Positions 1 to 7,962 are shown, numbered from the stretch's first letter. The stretch: DNA of 43,329 nucleotides from an uncultured Spirochaetales bacterium (GCA_949292445.1 CASEZU010000046.1:1-43329), one strand, 5' to 3'. The notes: generated by a model from the sequence alone, not told the origin. Translations and numbers: made by a program.

Positions 1-105
1 CTCTGCAATGACATCTTCAGAGGTTTCCTCTTCTGTGGACACGGATGCACAGGAAGAGACAACAAGCAGAACAGACAATGCAAATGAAAGAAAGCGGAAT
101 CTCAC
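1..105 (-). CDS. N-terminus of a putative lipoprotein (partial, runs off window)
   Basis: The reverse strand has a GTG start at 105 preceded by the Shine-Dalgarno sequence GGAGGTG. It is open to the window edge for 35 codons. The N-terminus is basic (VRFRF), followed by a hydrophobic stretch and the lipobox VSSC at residues 16-19, then a Ser/Thr/Glu-rich linker. This is a type II signal peptide, so the product should be lipid-anchored at the cell envelope. No ATG is available in frame before an upstream stop, so GTG is the only start. The rest of the protein is outside the window and its function cannot be told. It lies downstream of ppdK, separated from it by a terminator. Confidence 0.6.
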   Translation of the reverse strand, partial: MRFRFLSFALSVLLVVSSCASVSTEEETSEDVIAE

Positions 106-187
106 AGAGCACCTCCGCTTCTATTTTAAGGCATCATCTGAATATACCGCTCAGCACAAAGTGACGCATCTGTGGAAATTCATCGGA

Positions 188-221
188 GATAAAAAGAGAG
201 CCCTCCGCAGATGGAAGGCTC
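188..221 (-). terminator. Rho-independent terminator of ppdK
   Basis: On the reverse strand a 9-bp stem (GAGCCTTCC with GGAGGGCTC, one G-T wobble) encloses a 6-nt loop and is followed by TCTTTTTATC. It starts 24 nt after the ppdK stop and precedes the lipoprotein start, so the two genes are probably transcribed separately. Confidence 0.8.
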
Positions 222-244
222 CCGATTGCGACAGGAAATCTGTC

Positions 245-2950
245 TTACTTTGATGCACCCTGGGCGATAGCAGCCTGAGCGGCAGCAAGTCTTGCGATAG
301 GCACTCTGAACGGTGAGCAGGACACATAGTCCAGACCGACAGACTGGCAGAATGCGATTGACTTGGGATCGCCGCCGTGCTCGCCGCAGATACCCATCTT
401 CATTCCCGGTCTCACACCGCGTCCAAGTCCGACAGCTGTCTTGATGAGCTTTCCGACACCATCGAAGTCGATTGTCTGGAACGGATCATACGGATAGAAC
501 TGCTTGTCAGGATCATTGACATAGTGCGAGAGGAATGACGCGGCATCATCGCGGGAGAAACCGCATGTCATCTGGGTGAGGTCATTTGTTCCGAATGAGA
601 AGAACTCAGCGGACTTGGCGATCTCATCAGCTGTGATGGCAGCCCTCGGCACCTCGACCATCGTTCCGATCTTGTACTCTACCTTGAGTCCCTGCTCCTC
701 GAAGACCTTGGCAATGACTGCCTCAGCATGCTTCTTGCAGAAATCGAACTCCTTGTAGATGCCTACAAGCGGGATCATGATCTCGGGATGTACATCCACA
801 CCCTGCCTCTTGACAGTGATGGCAGCCTCGATGATCGCCCTCACCTGCATCTCGAGAATCTCGGGATAAACAATGGCAAGGCGGCAGCCGCGGAAACCGA
901 GCATCGGGTTGAACTCCTGAAGGGCATTGATCTTCTTGGAAATAGCCTCGACTGTCGTTCCGAGCTGCAGAGCCATCTCATGGCGGGATGTATGGTCGTT
1001 CGGAAGGAACTCATGGAGAGGCGGATCCAGAAGCCTGATCGTCACAGGAAGGCCCTTGAGCTCGCGGAAGATTCCGATGAAATCCTCGCGCTGCATCGGC
1101 AGCAGCTCTGAAAGTGCGATCTGGCGCTCGCCGTATGTGTCAGCAAGGATCATCTTCCTCATGGAGATGATTCTCTTTCCGCCGAAGAACATGTGCTCTG
1201 TGCGGCAGAGGCCTACGCCCTCAGCACCAAGCTGCACGGCGTGGTGTGCATCGGCCGGGGTATCGGCATTCGTGCGCACGGACATCGTCTTGAGCTCGCT
1301 GACATAGTCCATGAACTTCTTGTAGTTCTGATAGAGGGTTGACTCGCTCTCCTGCATCGTGCCCTCGAGAACCTGCATGATCTCTGACGGCTTTACAGGA
1401 ATCTTCTGGGCATAGACGGCGCCTGTGAATCCGTCGATCGACATGTAGTCGCCCTCGGAAAGCATCTGGCCGTTGATCTCGAGTGTCTTCTTGAACTCGT
1501 CGATATGGATCTCACCGCAGCCGGATACACACGGGCATCCCATGCCTCTGGCGACAACAGCTGCGTGGCTTGTCATACCGCCGCGGCATGTCACGATGCC
1601 CTTGGAGACAGCCATTCCTCCGATATCCTCAGGGGATGTCTCGGTGCGGACAAGAAGGACATCCTTGCCCATGGCTGCCGCTTCCTCAGCCTCTGCTGCC
1701 GTGAAATAGATCTGGCCACAGGCTCCTCCCGGAGAAGCGTTGAGACCATGCGTGGCCTCCTTGAGTCCGAGATCGCGGATATAGTTGTTGTCGAGAATAG
1801 GAGCGAAGAGCTTGTTGAACTCCGACGCGGGAACGCGGGATACAGCAGTCTTCTTGTCGATGAGGCCTTCCTCGACCATCTCGACCTGGCTCCTGAGCCA
1901 TGCGAAGATCGTTCTCTTTCCGTTCCTTGTCTGGAGCATGTAGAGCTTGCCTTCCTGGATAGTGAACTCGATGTCCTGCATATCATGATAATGCTTCTCG
2001 AGGATCTCCCTTATCCTGCAGAGCTGCTCATAGACATCGGGATTGGCCTTCATGAGAGTATCTATCTTCTGCGGGGTGCGGATACCTGCGACGACATCCT
2101 CGCCCTGAGCGTTCATCAGATACTCGCCGAAGAACTTGTTCTCGCCGGAGGACGGGTCGCGTGTGAAGGCAACGCCGGTACCGGAAGTTTCGCCCATGTT
2201 GCCGAAGACCATCGACTGCACGTTGACGGCTGTTCCAAGGAGACCGCGGATGTCATTCATGAGCCTGTACTTGATCGCCCTGTCATTGTTCCAGGAGCGG
2301 AATACGGCATCGATCGTCTTGAAAAGCTGGTACTCCGGATCCGTTGGGAAGTCCTCGCCCGTAGCCTTCTTGTAGATTATGTTATAGCGCTTGATGACTT
2401 CCTTGAGGTTGTCGACATCGAGCTCCGTATCGAAGTGCTTGCCGTTCTCATCCTTGACGGACTGGAGGGCATACTCGAAACTGGAATGGGGAACACCCAT
2501 TACGACATCGCCGAACATCTGGATGAAACGCCTGTAGCTGTCCCATGCGAAGCGCTCGTTTCCTGTCTTCTTGATGAGAGCCTGGAGCGAATCGGGATTG
2601 AGGCCGAGGTTGAGGACGGTGTCCATCATGCCGGGCATTGACTGTGCGGCACCGGAGCGTACCGATACGAGAAGCGGATTCTCCTTGTCGCCGAGCTTCG
2701 CGCCCATCATCTCCTCGAGCTTCCTGAGGTTCTCGAGAACCTGCTCCCTCATGCCTTCCGGATAAGCCTTGTGCTGATCCCAGTATGCGCAGGCCTCTGT
2801 CGTGATCGTGAATCCTGGAGGAACCGGAAGACCGATAGAGGTCATATCCGCAAGGTTAGCACCCTTGCCTCCGAGAAGATCCTTCATATCGGCTCTTCCC
2901 TCAGCCTTTCCGTCTCCAAAGAAATAAACATACTTTTTCGTTTCTGCCAT
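245..2950 (-). CDS. ppdK: Pyruvate, phosphate dikinase
   Basis: This enzyme interconverts pyruvate, ATP and Pi with PEP, AMP and PPi in the cytosol. In anaerobic fermenters it often works in the glycolytic direction to save ATP. The 901-residue length is normal for bacterial PPDK. The N-terminal nucleotide-binding domain begins GGKGANLADM (about 27-36) and has the segment VRSGAAQSMPGMMDT near residue 97. The phosphohistidine swivel domain carries GGMTSHAAVVARG with His about 462. The C-terminal PEP/pyruvate TIM barrel ends with CGEHGGDP, catalytic Cys about 855. The start follows AGGAAG. The gene is monocistronic between its own promoter and terminator. Confidence 0.97.
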   Translation of the reverse strand: MAETKKYVYFFGDGKAEGRADMKDLLGGKGANLADMTSIGLPVPPGFTITTEACAYWDQHKAYPEGMREQVLENLRKLEEMMGAKLGDKENPLLVSVRSGAAQSMPGMMDTVLNLGLNPDSLQALIKKTGNERFAWDSYRRFIQMFGDVVMGVPHSSFEYALQSVKDENGKHFDTELDVDNLKEVIKRYNIIYKKATGEDFPTDPEYQLFKTIDAVFRSWNNDRAIKYRLMNDIRGLLGTAVNVQSMVFGNMGETSGTGVAFTRDPSSGENKFFGEYLMNAQGEDVVAGIRTPQKIDTLMKANPDVYEQLCRIREILEKHYHDMQDIEFTIQEGKLYMLQTRNGKRTIFAWLRSQVEMVEEGLIDKKTAVSRVPASEFNKLFAPILDNNYIRDLGLKEATHGLNASPGGACGQIYFTAAEAEEAAAMGKDVLLVRTETSPEDIGGMAVSKGIVTCRGGMTSHAAVVARGMGCPCVSGCGEIHIDEFKKTLEINGQMLSEGDYMSIDGFTGAVYAQKIPVKPSEIMQVLEGTMQESESTLYQNYKKFMDYVSELKTMSVRTNADTPADAHHAVQLGAEGVGLCRTEHMFFGGKRIISMRKMILADTYGERQIALSELLPMQREDFIGIFRELKGLPVTIRLLDPPLHEFLPNDHTSRHEMALQLGTTVEAISKKINALQEFNPMLGFRGCRLAIVYPEILEMQVRAIIEAAITVKRQGVDVHPEIMIPLVGIYKEFDFCKKHAEAVIAKVFEEQGLKVEYKIGTMVEVPRAAITADEIAKSAEFFSFGTNDLTQMTCGFSRDDAASFLSHYVNDPDKQFYPYDPFQTIDFDGVGKLIKTAVGLGRGVRPGMKMGICGEHGGDPKSIAFCQSVGLDYVSCSPFRVPIARLAAAQAAIAQGASK

Positions 2951-2982
2951 TTTCTTCTTCCTATTCTGTGTTTTCCGCTATG

Positions 2983-3011
2983 ATGTTAGCGATTCAGAGG
3001 GGTAAGGTCAA
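2983..3011 (-). promoter_or_regulatory. ppdK promoter
   Basis: On the reverse strand, -35 TTGACC (3011-3006) and -10 TAACAT (2988-2983) are separated by exactly 17 bp, about 33 nt upstream of the ppdK ATG. The leader carries a Shine-Dalgarno sequence, unlike many other promoters in this window. The roughly 100 bp of A/T-rich sequence upstream shows no gene. Confidence 0.6.
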
Positions 3012-3115
3012 TCAGAATGCAAGATGTAAGTTCTAATATAACAGTGAATTATATAAAACAAAATGAAACAGTGTTCCATTTTTGAAACAACAATGGAAAA
3101 CAAGTATATTTATGC

Positions 3116-3149
3116 AGAAATGAAGAACGGAGCCGCATGAACGGCTCCG
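3116..3149 (-). terminator. Terminator of the feo operon
   Basis: A perfect 8-bp stem CGGAGCCG/CGGCTCCG (3128-3149, 6-nt loop) is followed on the reverse strand by TTCTTCATTT. It lies 46 nt after the stop of the last feo-operon gene. The U tract is interrupted, so termination may be partial. Confidence 0.6.
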
Positions 3150-3195
3150 CACACGGATACTCCCTCTATGTCCTTCTGTGAAAGGGAATAACTGA

Positions 3196-3561
3196 TCATG
3201 AAGTTTCTATGGATGTCACACTGTATCCCGCTTCCTTTATCTTCCGCCGGAGAAGTGTTTCATCTACAGTCCTGTCCATACGCACCACTGCCGCAGCTCT
3301 CCGAAAGTCAACAGAGGCCGCAGCGCCGTCAATGCTCTCGATCGCCCGTTTTATGTTCTCAGCACAGCGCTCGCACTTCATGCCGTCGATGGAAACCTTC
3401 CATTCAGCAACAACCGGACCATCAAGGTGCTTCTCCTCCGTCCTCACACAGGAAGACCCGCCGGAGCAGCATGAGCCGTCTCCTCTGAAATGTCTCACGC
3501 TGCCTTTCAGCGCGAAGAAGAGCAGCACAAGCACTATGAGGATTATCACTGCATCAACCAT
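3196..3561 (-). CDS. Membrane-anchored Cys-rich protein with HMA metal-binding domain
   Basis: This 121-residue protein has one N-terminal transmembrane helix (about 5-19), a short Cys cluster (SCCSGGSSC, about 30-38) and a C-terminal heavy-metal-associated domain from about 53, with metal motif GMKCERC. The first part resembles the small Cys-rich FeoB-associated proteins. The HMA half is the ferredoxin-like fold of copper chaperones and P-type ATPase N-termini, where the CxxC binds a soft metal. It is the last gene of the feo operon and its ATG overlaps the preceding small gene by 8 nt. Its role is not known. Metal sensing or scavenging beside FeoB at the inner membrane is an inference. Confidence 0.8.
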   Translation of the reverse strand: MVDAVIILIVLVLLFFALKGSVRHFRGDGSCCSGGSSCVRTEEKHLDGPVVAEWKVSIDGMKCERCAENIKRAIESIDGAAASVDFRRAAAVVRMDRTVDETLLRRKIKEAGYSVTSIETS

Positions 3562-3682
3562 TTCCCTTCTTCCTCCTCGCCTTTCTTATCTTTCCCGCAG
3601 CGATATAGATACACATTCCTACCACATAGACAGTGAGGAATACTGCCACAAGGTAGAACATGGAAGAGCCGCCATGTCCCAT
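3554..3682 (-). CDS. 42-residue single-pass membrane protein of the feo operon
   Basis: A short frame reads MGHGGSSMFYLVAVFLTVYV and continues to 42 residues. It has a Gly/His-rich start, one transmembrane helix (about 8-29, with one Cys) and a basic tail (KIRKARRKK). The start overlaps the upstream stop as TGATG, with AGGGGAGG as Shine-Dalgarno, and the stop lies inside the next start. Such one-base couplings on both sides argue strongly for a real gene. The positive-inside rule puts the N-terminus outside. I recognise no family. By context it could be a small FeoB accessory subunit comparable in size to FeoC or FeoB-associated proteins. Confidence 0.7.
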   Translation of the reverse strand: MGHGGSSMFYLVAVFLTVYVVGMCIYIAAGKIRKARRKKGNG

Positions 3683-3867
3683 CACCTTTCCTCCCCTCTG
3701 CTGCGGCGGATCAGATCATCGATATAATCTGCTGAGCAGCCGCTGCACCCGGAGCAGCTTCCGCAGCATCCGGAACATGAACCTGTGTTTTTCCTCTTCC
3801 TGACCATGCGCCTGATGAGGAACGCAGAGTACAGGGCAACAAGTGCGAGAATTATCAGATCAGCCAT
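3682..3867 (-). CDS. FeoB-associated Cys-rich membrane protein
   Basis: The 61-residue product has an N-terminal transmembrane helix (about 1-18), a basic stretch (RRMVRKRK), then repeated Cys-Gly/Ser motifs (CSGCCGSCSGCSGC, about 32-45) and a charged tail. This is the architecture of the FeoB_associated family, found directly downstream of feoB in many anaerobes and thought to help Fe(II) uptake or delivery. I place the start at the ATG at 3867, five bases after GAGGAG, rather than the GTG two codons upstream. The gene follows feoB across a short hairpin and is coupled to the next gene. Confidence 0.85.
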   Translation of the reverse strand: MADLIILALVALYSAFLIRRMVRKRKNTGSCSGCCGSCSGCSGCSADYIDDLIRRSRGEER

Positions 3868-3882
3868 TTTCACTCCTCATAA

Positions 3883-3902
3883 ACGGGGACCGGAGTCCCC
3901 GT
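3883..3902 (-). other. Intercistronic hairpin downstream of feoB
   Basis: An 8-bp stem ACGGGGAC/GTCCCCGT with a 4-nt loop lies 4 nt after the feoB stop. It is followed on the reverse strand by TTTATGAGGAG, which holds the Shine-Dalgarno of the next gene. With only three Ts it is a weak terminator. It could reduce read-through or stabilise the feoAAB part of the transcript. Confidence 0.5.
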
Positions 3903-3906
3903 GCTG

Positions 3907-6075
3907 TCAGCTCGCAGCCTCGAGCGAGCGCTTTGAGAAAACCTTCTCGCTCTTGTACGGATCGGGACGGAAGAGAAGGAAAAGCAATGCGGCAAGGAGG
4001 GCGAACCCTGCAGCTGTCCACACGCTGAAGCCTCCGCCTGCGAAGAACGTGCCGAGCTGGAAGACTATGAGCGAAAGCACATAGGCAAAGACATTCTGGA
4101 ATATGATCGCGAACCAGAACCACTTCCTCGACTGCAGCTGCTGGGCCATTGTCGCAATAGCCGCGAGGCAGGGAGAATCCAGGAGGTTGAACATGAGGAA
4201 GCTGAATGCCGCGACCGCAGACGGGAACCAAGCCGCTATTGCCGGGGCGACATTCGCCGCATCCTCCGTATCTCCCGCGACATTGGCAAGCACTCCCATC
4301 GTAGAGACTATCGCCTCCTTGGCGGTGAAGCCGGAAAGTGAAGCGGCAACTGGCTGCCACTCTCCGAAGCCGAGCGGCGCGAAGACAGGAGCGATGAAAC
4401 CGCCGATCGCAGCCAGAAGCGAATCATCCGAGCTCTCCACGAGGCCGAAGCCGCCGGGGCCGAAGCCGAAGCCGGAGAGGAACCACATCACGACACAAGC
4501 GAGGAAGAGGATCGTACCGGCCTTGATTATGAAGCCCTTGAGTCTCTCCCATACATGCATGAGGACAGTACGCGCTGACGGCACATGATAAGACGGCAGC
4601 TCCATGACAAACGGCGCCGGCTTGCCGCTGAAAGGCTTAGTCTTCTTGAGGATGATGGCGGCAATGAGAACGGAGGCGATGCCGATGAAGTACATTGCAG
4701 GAGCAACCCACGCAGCCTCGGCATAGCCCATTGCGGAGCCTGCGATCACACCGGCCATCAGAGCGATGACAGGCAGTTTCGCACCGCAGGGAACGAACGT
4801 CGCCGTCATGATCGTGAGCCTCCTGTCATTATCCTGCTCGATAGTGCGCGATGCCATGATGCCGGGAATGCCGCAGCCGGATGAGATCAGGAGAGGGATG
4901 AAGCTCTTTCCTGAAAGGCCAAAATGGCGGAATACCCTGTCCATGACGAAGGCGATGCGCACCATGTAGCCGCAGTCCTCGAGGATTGAAAGGAAGAGAA
5001 AGAGAATCGCCATCTGTGGCACGAAGCCGAGCACAGCGACAAGGCCTCCGACTATACCGTCGACTACAAGGCTCTGGACAAGATCCCCTGCCCCTACTGC
5101 GGTGAGTCCGCTGGTGAAGATGCCGGAGATCCAGCCTCCGAATGTATCGTTCGTCCAGTCCGTGACCCATGTGCCGACCGTCGTGACAGAAATGTAGTAA
5201 ACGACGAACATGACAAGCACGAAGATGGGGATACCCAGGATCCTGTTCGTCACGATGCGGTCGATCCTGTCTGATACTGAGAGAGCAGCACCCTTTCTGA
5301 CAACAGTGCTTTTCACGATCTTCTGTATATACCTGTATCTCTCATCGGTGATGACGGATTCAATTGAATCATCATGGGCTTCCTCTATCCGGGAACGAAG
5401 GGCGAGAATGTCCTGAGACGGCGGGAACTCCGCAGTCACCTTCTCATCATTCTCCAGGACCTTCACCGCATACCATCTCCGCTTTTCGGCAGTGACGTAT
5501 GAGGGAAGAGCTGCGGCACACTCTGCAACAGCCTTCTCTATCTCTCCGGAGAATATCTCCTGAGGCTTCCTGATCTCTTTCTTCTCCGCAGTCCTGAGTG
5601 CAGTTTTAACAAGCTCATCAAGGCCTGTCTTCTTCAGGGCGCTCGTCTCCACTACAGGGCAGCCCATGAGCATTGAAAGCCGGCCTGTGTCGATCTTCAG
5701 CCCCCTCTTCTCAAGAAGATCGGACATGTTGAGCGCAATCACGACAGGGGTGCCCGTTTCAATAAGCTGCGTCGTGAGATAGAGATTCCTCTCGATGTTT
5801 GTCGCATCCACGAGATCGATGATCACATCGGGATTCTCCTTCAGGATGTAGTCGCGGCTCACGACCTCCTCAAGTGTATAAGGAGAAAGGGAGTAGATTC
5901 CGGGAAGATCTGTTACGATGATATCCCCGTGCTTTCTGTCCCTGAGCCTGCCTTCCTTCTTCTCCACAGTGACACCGGGCCAGTTTCCCACATACTGATT
6001 CGCTCCGGTGAGCGCATTGAACATAGTTGTCTTGCCGCAGTTCGGATTACCGGCAAGAGCGATCCTGATACTCAT
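3907..6075 (-). CDS. feoB: Ferrous iron transporter FeoB
   Basis: FeoB is the inner-membrane Fe(II) permease with a cytosolic G domain. The G1 loop GNPNCGKT (about 9-16), G3 DLPGIY and G4 NMSD are visible, followed by a helical spacer and the Gate-rich membrane part from about residue 280. That part includes the segments SCGIPGIMASRTIE and FVPCGAKLPV, which hold the conserved permease cysteines. The 722-residue length is typical. The ATG at 6075 is preferred because it sits six bases after GGAGG; the ATG one codon earlier is too close. The gene is third in the operon, after two feoA genes. Confidence 0.96.
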   Translation of the reverse strand: MSIRIALAGNPNCGKTTMFNALTGANQYVGNWPGVTVEKKEGRLRDRKHGDIIVTDLPGIYSLSPYTLEEVVSRDYILKENPDVIIDLVDATNIERNLYLTTQLIETGTPVVIALNMSDLLEKRGLKIDTGRLSMLMGCPVVETSALKKTGLDELVKTALRTAEKKEIRKPQEIFSGEIEKAVAECAAALPSYVTAEKRRWYAVKVLENDEKVTAEFPPSQDILALRSRIEEAHDDSIESVITDERYRYIQKIVKSTVVRKGAALSVSDRIDRIVTNRILGIPIFVLVMFVVYYISVTTVGTWVTDWTNDTFGGWISGIFTSGLTAVGAGDLVQSLVVDGIVGGLVAVLGFVPQMAILFLFLSILEDCGYMVRIAFVMDRVFRHFGLSGKSFIPLLISSGCGIPGIMASRTIEQDNDRRLTIMTATFVPCGAKLPVIALMAGVIAGSAMGYAEAAWVAPAMYFIGIASVLIAAIILKKTKPFSGKPAPFVMELPSYHVPSARTVLMHVWERLKGFIIKAGTILFLACVVMWFLSGFGFGPGGFGLVESSDDSLLAAIGGFIAPVFAPLGFGEWQPVAASLSGFTAKEAIVSTMGVLANVAGDTEDAANVAPAIAAWFPSAVAAFSFLMFNLLDSPCLAAIATMAQQLQSRKWFWFAIIFQNVFAYVLSLIVFQLGTFFAGGGFSVWTAAGFALLAALLFLLFRPDPYKSEKVFSKRSLEAAS

Positions 6076-6087
6076 CATCCACCTCCC

Positions 6088-6306
6088 TTATTTCACGAGA
6101 ACGCAGGAAGCATCATTCTTCCTTACGCTGAGCTCGTAGCCCCTGACTGTAATCTCCACCGGATCCCCGAGAGGCGCGACGCGGCGAATGAAGAGCTCGG
6201 TGCCCTTCGTTATACCCATATCCATGATGCGGCGCTTGTACGCTCCATCCCCTTCGATTCTCAGCACTGTGACAGTGCTTCCGACCTGAGCTTCTCCCAG
6301 TGTCAT
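6088..6306 (-). CDS. feoA: FeoA domain protein (proximal to feoB)
   Basis: The 72-residue protein is a single SH3-like FeoA domain. It opens MTLGEAQVGSTVTV and contains the family signature RRIMDMGITKGTEL followed by GDPVEITVRGYELSVRK. FeoA is a small cytosolic partner that acts on the FeoB G domain. The Shine-Dalgarno is GGGAGG. The gene lies 12 nt upstream of feoB and 15 nt downstream of a second FeoA gene. Duplicate FeoA genes are common in anaerobes and probably have divided roles. Confidence 0.92.
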   Translation of the reverse strand: MTLGEAQVGSTVTVLRIEGDGAYKRRIMDMGITKGTELFIRRVAPLGDPVEITVRGYELSVRKNDASCVLVK

Positions 6307-6321
6307 ATATCCTCCCTCTGC

Positions 6322-6531
6322 TCACACATAGATGTGGCGAGCCATGTCCCTGTTGATCGCAATGCGTGAGTCGAGCACGCCCACAATGACGTCTCCTCCG
6401 ATATCCGAAAGCACTGTGACTTCACGGCCTTCTATGAAACCGAGATTCTGCAGGAATCTCCGGATCTCTCCCGATCCGGTCACTCTCCTGATCATTCCGC
6501 TCATTCCAGTTCCCATCATCGATAACGGCAT
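6322..6531 (-). CDS. feoA: FeoA domain protein (first gene of the operon)
   Basis: The 69-residue product has the FeoA core RRFLQNLGFIEGREVTVLSD and ends with IAINRDMARHIYV. It differs from the other FeoA in a longer, Gly/Met-rich N-terminus (MPLSMMGTGMSGM). GGAGG lies 5 nt before the ATG. As the operator-proximal gene it is translated from a leader of about 30 nt that contains a DtxR-like dyad. Partner of FeoB by family and context. Confidence 0.9.
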   Translation of the reverse strand: MPLSMMGTGMSGMIRRVTGSGEIRRFLQNLGFIEGREVTVLSDIGGDVIVGVLDSRIAINRDMARHIYV

Positions 6532-6547
6532 CGCATCCTCCGAATGA

Positions 6548-6598
6548 TTAGCTCTCGCTAACCACGGTTACTTTACGCTAATTCAAGTTAGCAGTCAA
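6548..6598 (-). promoter_or_regulatory. feo promoter with overlapping DtxR-type operators
   Basis: On the reverse strand, -35 TTGACT (6598-6593) and -10 TAAAGT (6575-6570) are spaced by 17 bp. The dyad GCTAA-N6-TTAGC (6577-6592) fills the spacer exactly. A second dyad TAACC-AC-GGTTA (6559-6570) touches the -10. A third, TTAGC-TCTC-GCTAA (6548-6561), covers the start of the transcript. These elements resemble the TTAGGTTAGCCTAACCTAA operator of DtxR/IdeR. A repressor bound here would block RNA polymerase. The obvious candidate is the divergent DtxR-family gene at 6669. Confidence 0.8.
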
Positions 6599-6654
6599 CA
6601 ACCTAGAGGATATAAGATGATTTTTCCCATATATCCCTTCATTCATGCATCGGG

Positions 6655-6660
6655 TATAAT
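6655..6660 (+). promoter_or_regulatory. -10 element of the DtxR-family gene (leaderless)
   Basis: A perfect TATAAT ends 8 nt before the ATG at 6669 and no Shine-Dalgarno precedes that ATG. The predicted +1 falls on or beside the A of the start codon. No good -35 is visible. Confidence 0.55.
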
Positions 6661-6668
6661 CCTTATTC

Positions 6669-7055
6669 ATGAACATGCACGAATCAGGAGAGATGTATCT
6701 TGAAACAATACTCAGGCTGTCAGCAGGCCGGGAAATAGTGAGATCAATAGACGTCGCACAGGCGATGGGAGTCTCGAAGCCATCTGTCAGCCGTGCGATG
6801 AAGAACCTCAGGGAGGACGGCTATATCTCGATAAACCCGGAAACAGGAAACATAAAGCTGACTGAGAAGGGAAACGGCATCGCCGAGATGATCTATGAGC
6901 GGCACAGGGTACTGACAGAGTGCCTGAAACAGCTCGGAGTTGATCCCGAAACCGCACAGGAAGATGCCTGCCGCATCGAGCATGTGATATCCGATGAATC
7001 CTTCCAGGCGCTCAAACGCCATATCTGCAGATATGAAAAAAGGCTCCCCGACTGA
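6669..7055 (+). CDS. DtxR/MntR-family metal-dependent regulator
   Basis: The 128-residue protein is a short DtxR-family repressor. It has the N-terminal winged helix (SGEMYLETILRLS, then DVAQAMGVSKPSVSRAMKNL as recognition region, about 28-47) and the helical dimerisation/metal domain with HRVLTECLKQLGVDP and EDACRIEHVISDE. It lacks the C-terminal SH3 domain, so it is MntR/TroR-like in size. The His and Glu residues of the second half match the usual Fe/Mn ligands. It probably represses the divergent feo operon when metal is plentiful. The family N-terminus begins at this ATG, not at the later Met, which supports the leaderless start. Confidence 0.9.
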   Translation: MNMHESGEMYLETILRLSAGREIVRSIDVAQAMGVSKPSVSRAMKNLREDGYISINPETGNIKLTEKGNGIAEMIYERHRVLTECLKQLGVDPETAQEDACRIEHVISDESFQALKRHICRYEKRLPD

Positions 7056-7061
7056 GGAGCC
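7036..7061 (-). terminator. Terminator of the sigma-factor gene
   Basis: On the reverse strand the stem GGCTCC/GGAGCC (7061-7042, 8-nt loop) is followed by TTTTTTC. It lies 28 nt beyond the sigma-factor stop and overlaps the last codons of the opposing regulator gene. Confidence 0.75.
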
Positions 7062-7089
7062 ATGACTGTCATTATATTTCCGCAGGAAA

Positions 7090-7962
7090 TCAGCAGGCCT
7101 GACTGAACACACAGAGATCCCTTTCCTCAGATTCTGTGCGGAGGCGCTCGAGGGCGCGCTTCTCGATCTGCCTGATCCTCTCCTTCGTCAGGCCATAGAC
7201 TTCACCGATTTCCTTGAGGGACATCGGCTTCCTGCCGTTGAGGCCGAAGCGGCGCTCGATGATATCCTGCTCCTTTTCGGAGAGAATGGTGAGAAGCGAA
7301 CGGACAGCTTCCTTCATCGAACTGTCAAGAACCTCCTCCTCCGGTCCCCTGTCCTCATCCTCGATGAAATCACCGAATGTGGAATCGGAATCCTCTCCCC
7401 TCTTCACGGGGCTGTCGAATGAGACCATCTCACCGGAGACTGAGAGAAGATCGCTGATGAGCTTCGGATCGAGGCCTGTGACCTCTGCGATATCCTCGAC
7501 AGACGGATCTGCCGTCTCCTTGTCATGCATCAGTGCCTTCTGGGCCTTCTGTATCTGCATCAGCTCGTTGGACCTGTTGAGAGGAAGGCGCACCGTCCTG
7601 CCTTTTTCAGAGATGGCCTTCATTATAGCCTGCCTGATCCACCATACCGCATATGATATGAAGTGGTAGCCCTTGTCAGGCTCGAACTTGTCCAGAGCTA
7701 TTATCAGTCCGATATTTCCCTCGTTGATGAGATCGGAAAGCGGAAGTCCCTGTCCGCGGAACTTCTTCGCCACTGAGACAACGAAGCGGAGGTTTGCCCT
7801 GAGGAGCTTGTCGCGGGCAGCTTTGTCACCGCCCTTGGCTCTGACAGCCAGCTCATACTCCTCCTCATGGGAGATAAGCGGAATCCTGTTTATTTCCCTG
7901 AGATAAATGGAGAGAACCTCGTTATCCGTATCCATCATCTCTTTTCTGCTTGTATCTTCCAT
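7090..7962 (-). CDS. RNA polymerase sigma factor, short sigma-70 (group 2-like)
   Basis: This protein of about 290 residues has sigma regions 1.2 (YLREINRIPLISHEEEYELA), 2 (NLRFVVSVAKKF, DLINEGNIGL, the -10 helix FISYAVWWIRQAI), 3 (VEDIAEVTGL) and 4 (MSLKEIGEVYGLTKERIRQI, then EKRALERLR). It lacks region 1.1 and the long insert of a primary RpoD, so it is probably an alternative factor of RpoS/group 2 type. Bacteroidetes primary factors are similarly short, so this needs a full-length rpoD elsewhere. The start at 7962 sits six bases after AGGAGG; the ATG at 7968 directly abuts it. It stands alone behind a sigma-54-type promoter. Confidence 0.93.
   Translation of the reverse strand: MEDTSRKEMMDTDNEVLSIYLREINRIPLISHEEEYELAVRAKGGDKAARDKLLRANLRFVVSVAKKFRGQGLPLSDLINEGNIGLIIALDKFEPDKGYHFISYAVWWIRQAIMKAISEKGRTVRLPLNRSNELMQIQKAQKALMHDKETADPSVEDIAEVTGLDPKLISDLLSVSGEMVSFDSPVKRGEDSDSTFGDFIEDEDRGPEEEVLDSSMKEAVRSLLTILSEKEQDIIERRFGLNGRKPMSLKEIGEVYGLTKERIRQIEKRALERLRTESEERDLCVFSQAC

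Noticed and set aside
8..253. Forward 81-codon frame at the left edge
   Set aside because: It is antisense to a lipoprotein start with a clear Shine-Dalgarno and signal peptide, and it runs through the ppdK terminator.
1505..2641. 378-codon forward frame inside ppdK
   Set aside because: Antisense shadow of a highly conserved enzyme; no Shine-Dalgarno and no family resemblance.
3074..3098. Inverted repeat TTCCATT-N11-AATGGAA between ppdK and the feo operon
   Set aside because: A/T-rich, long loop and no adjoining gene signal; not distinguishable from chance by eye.
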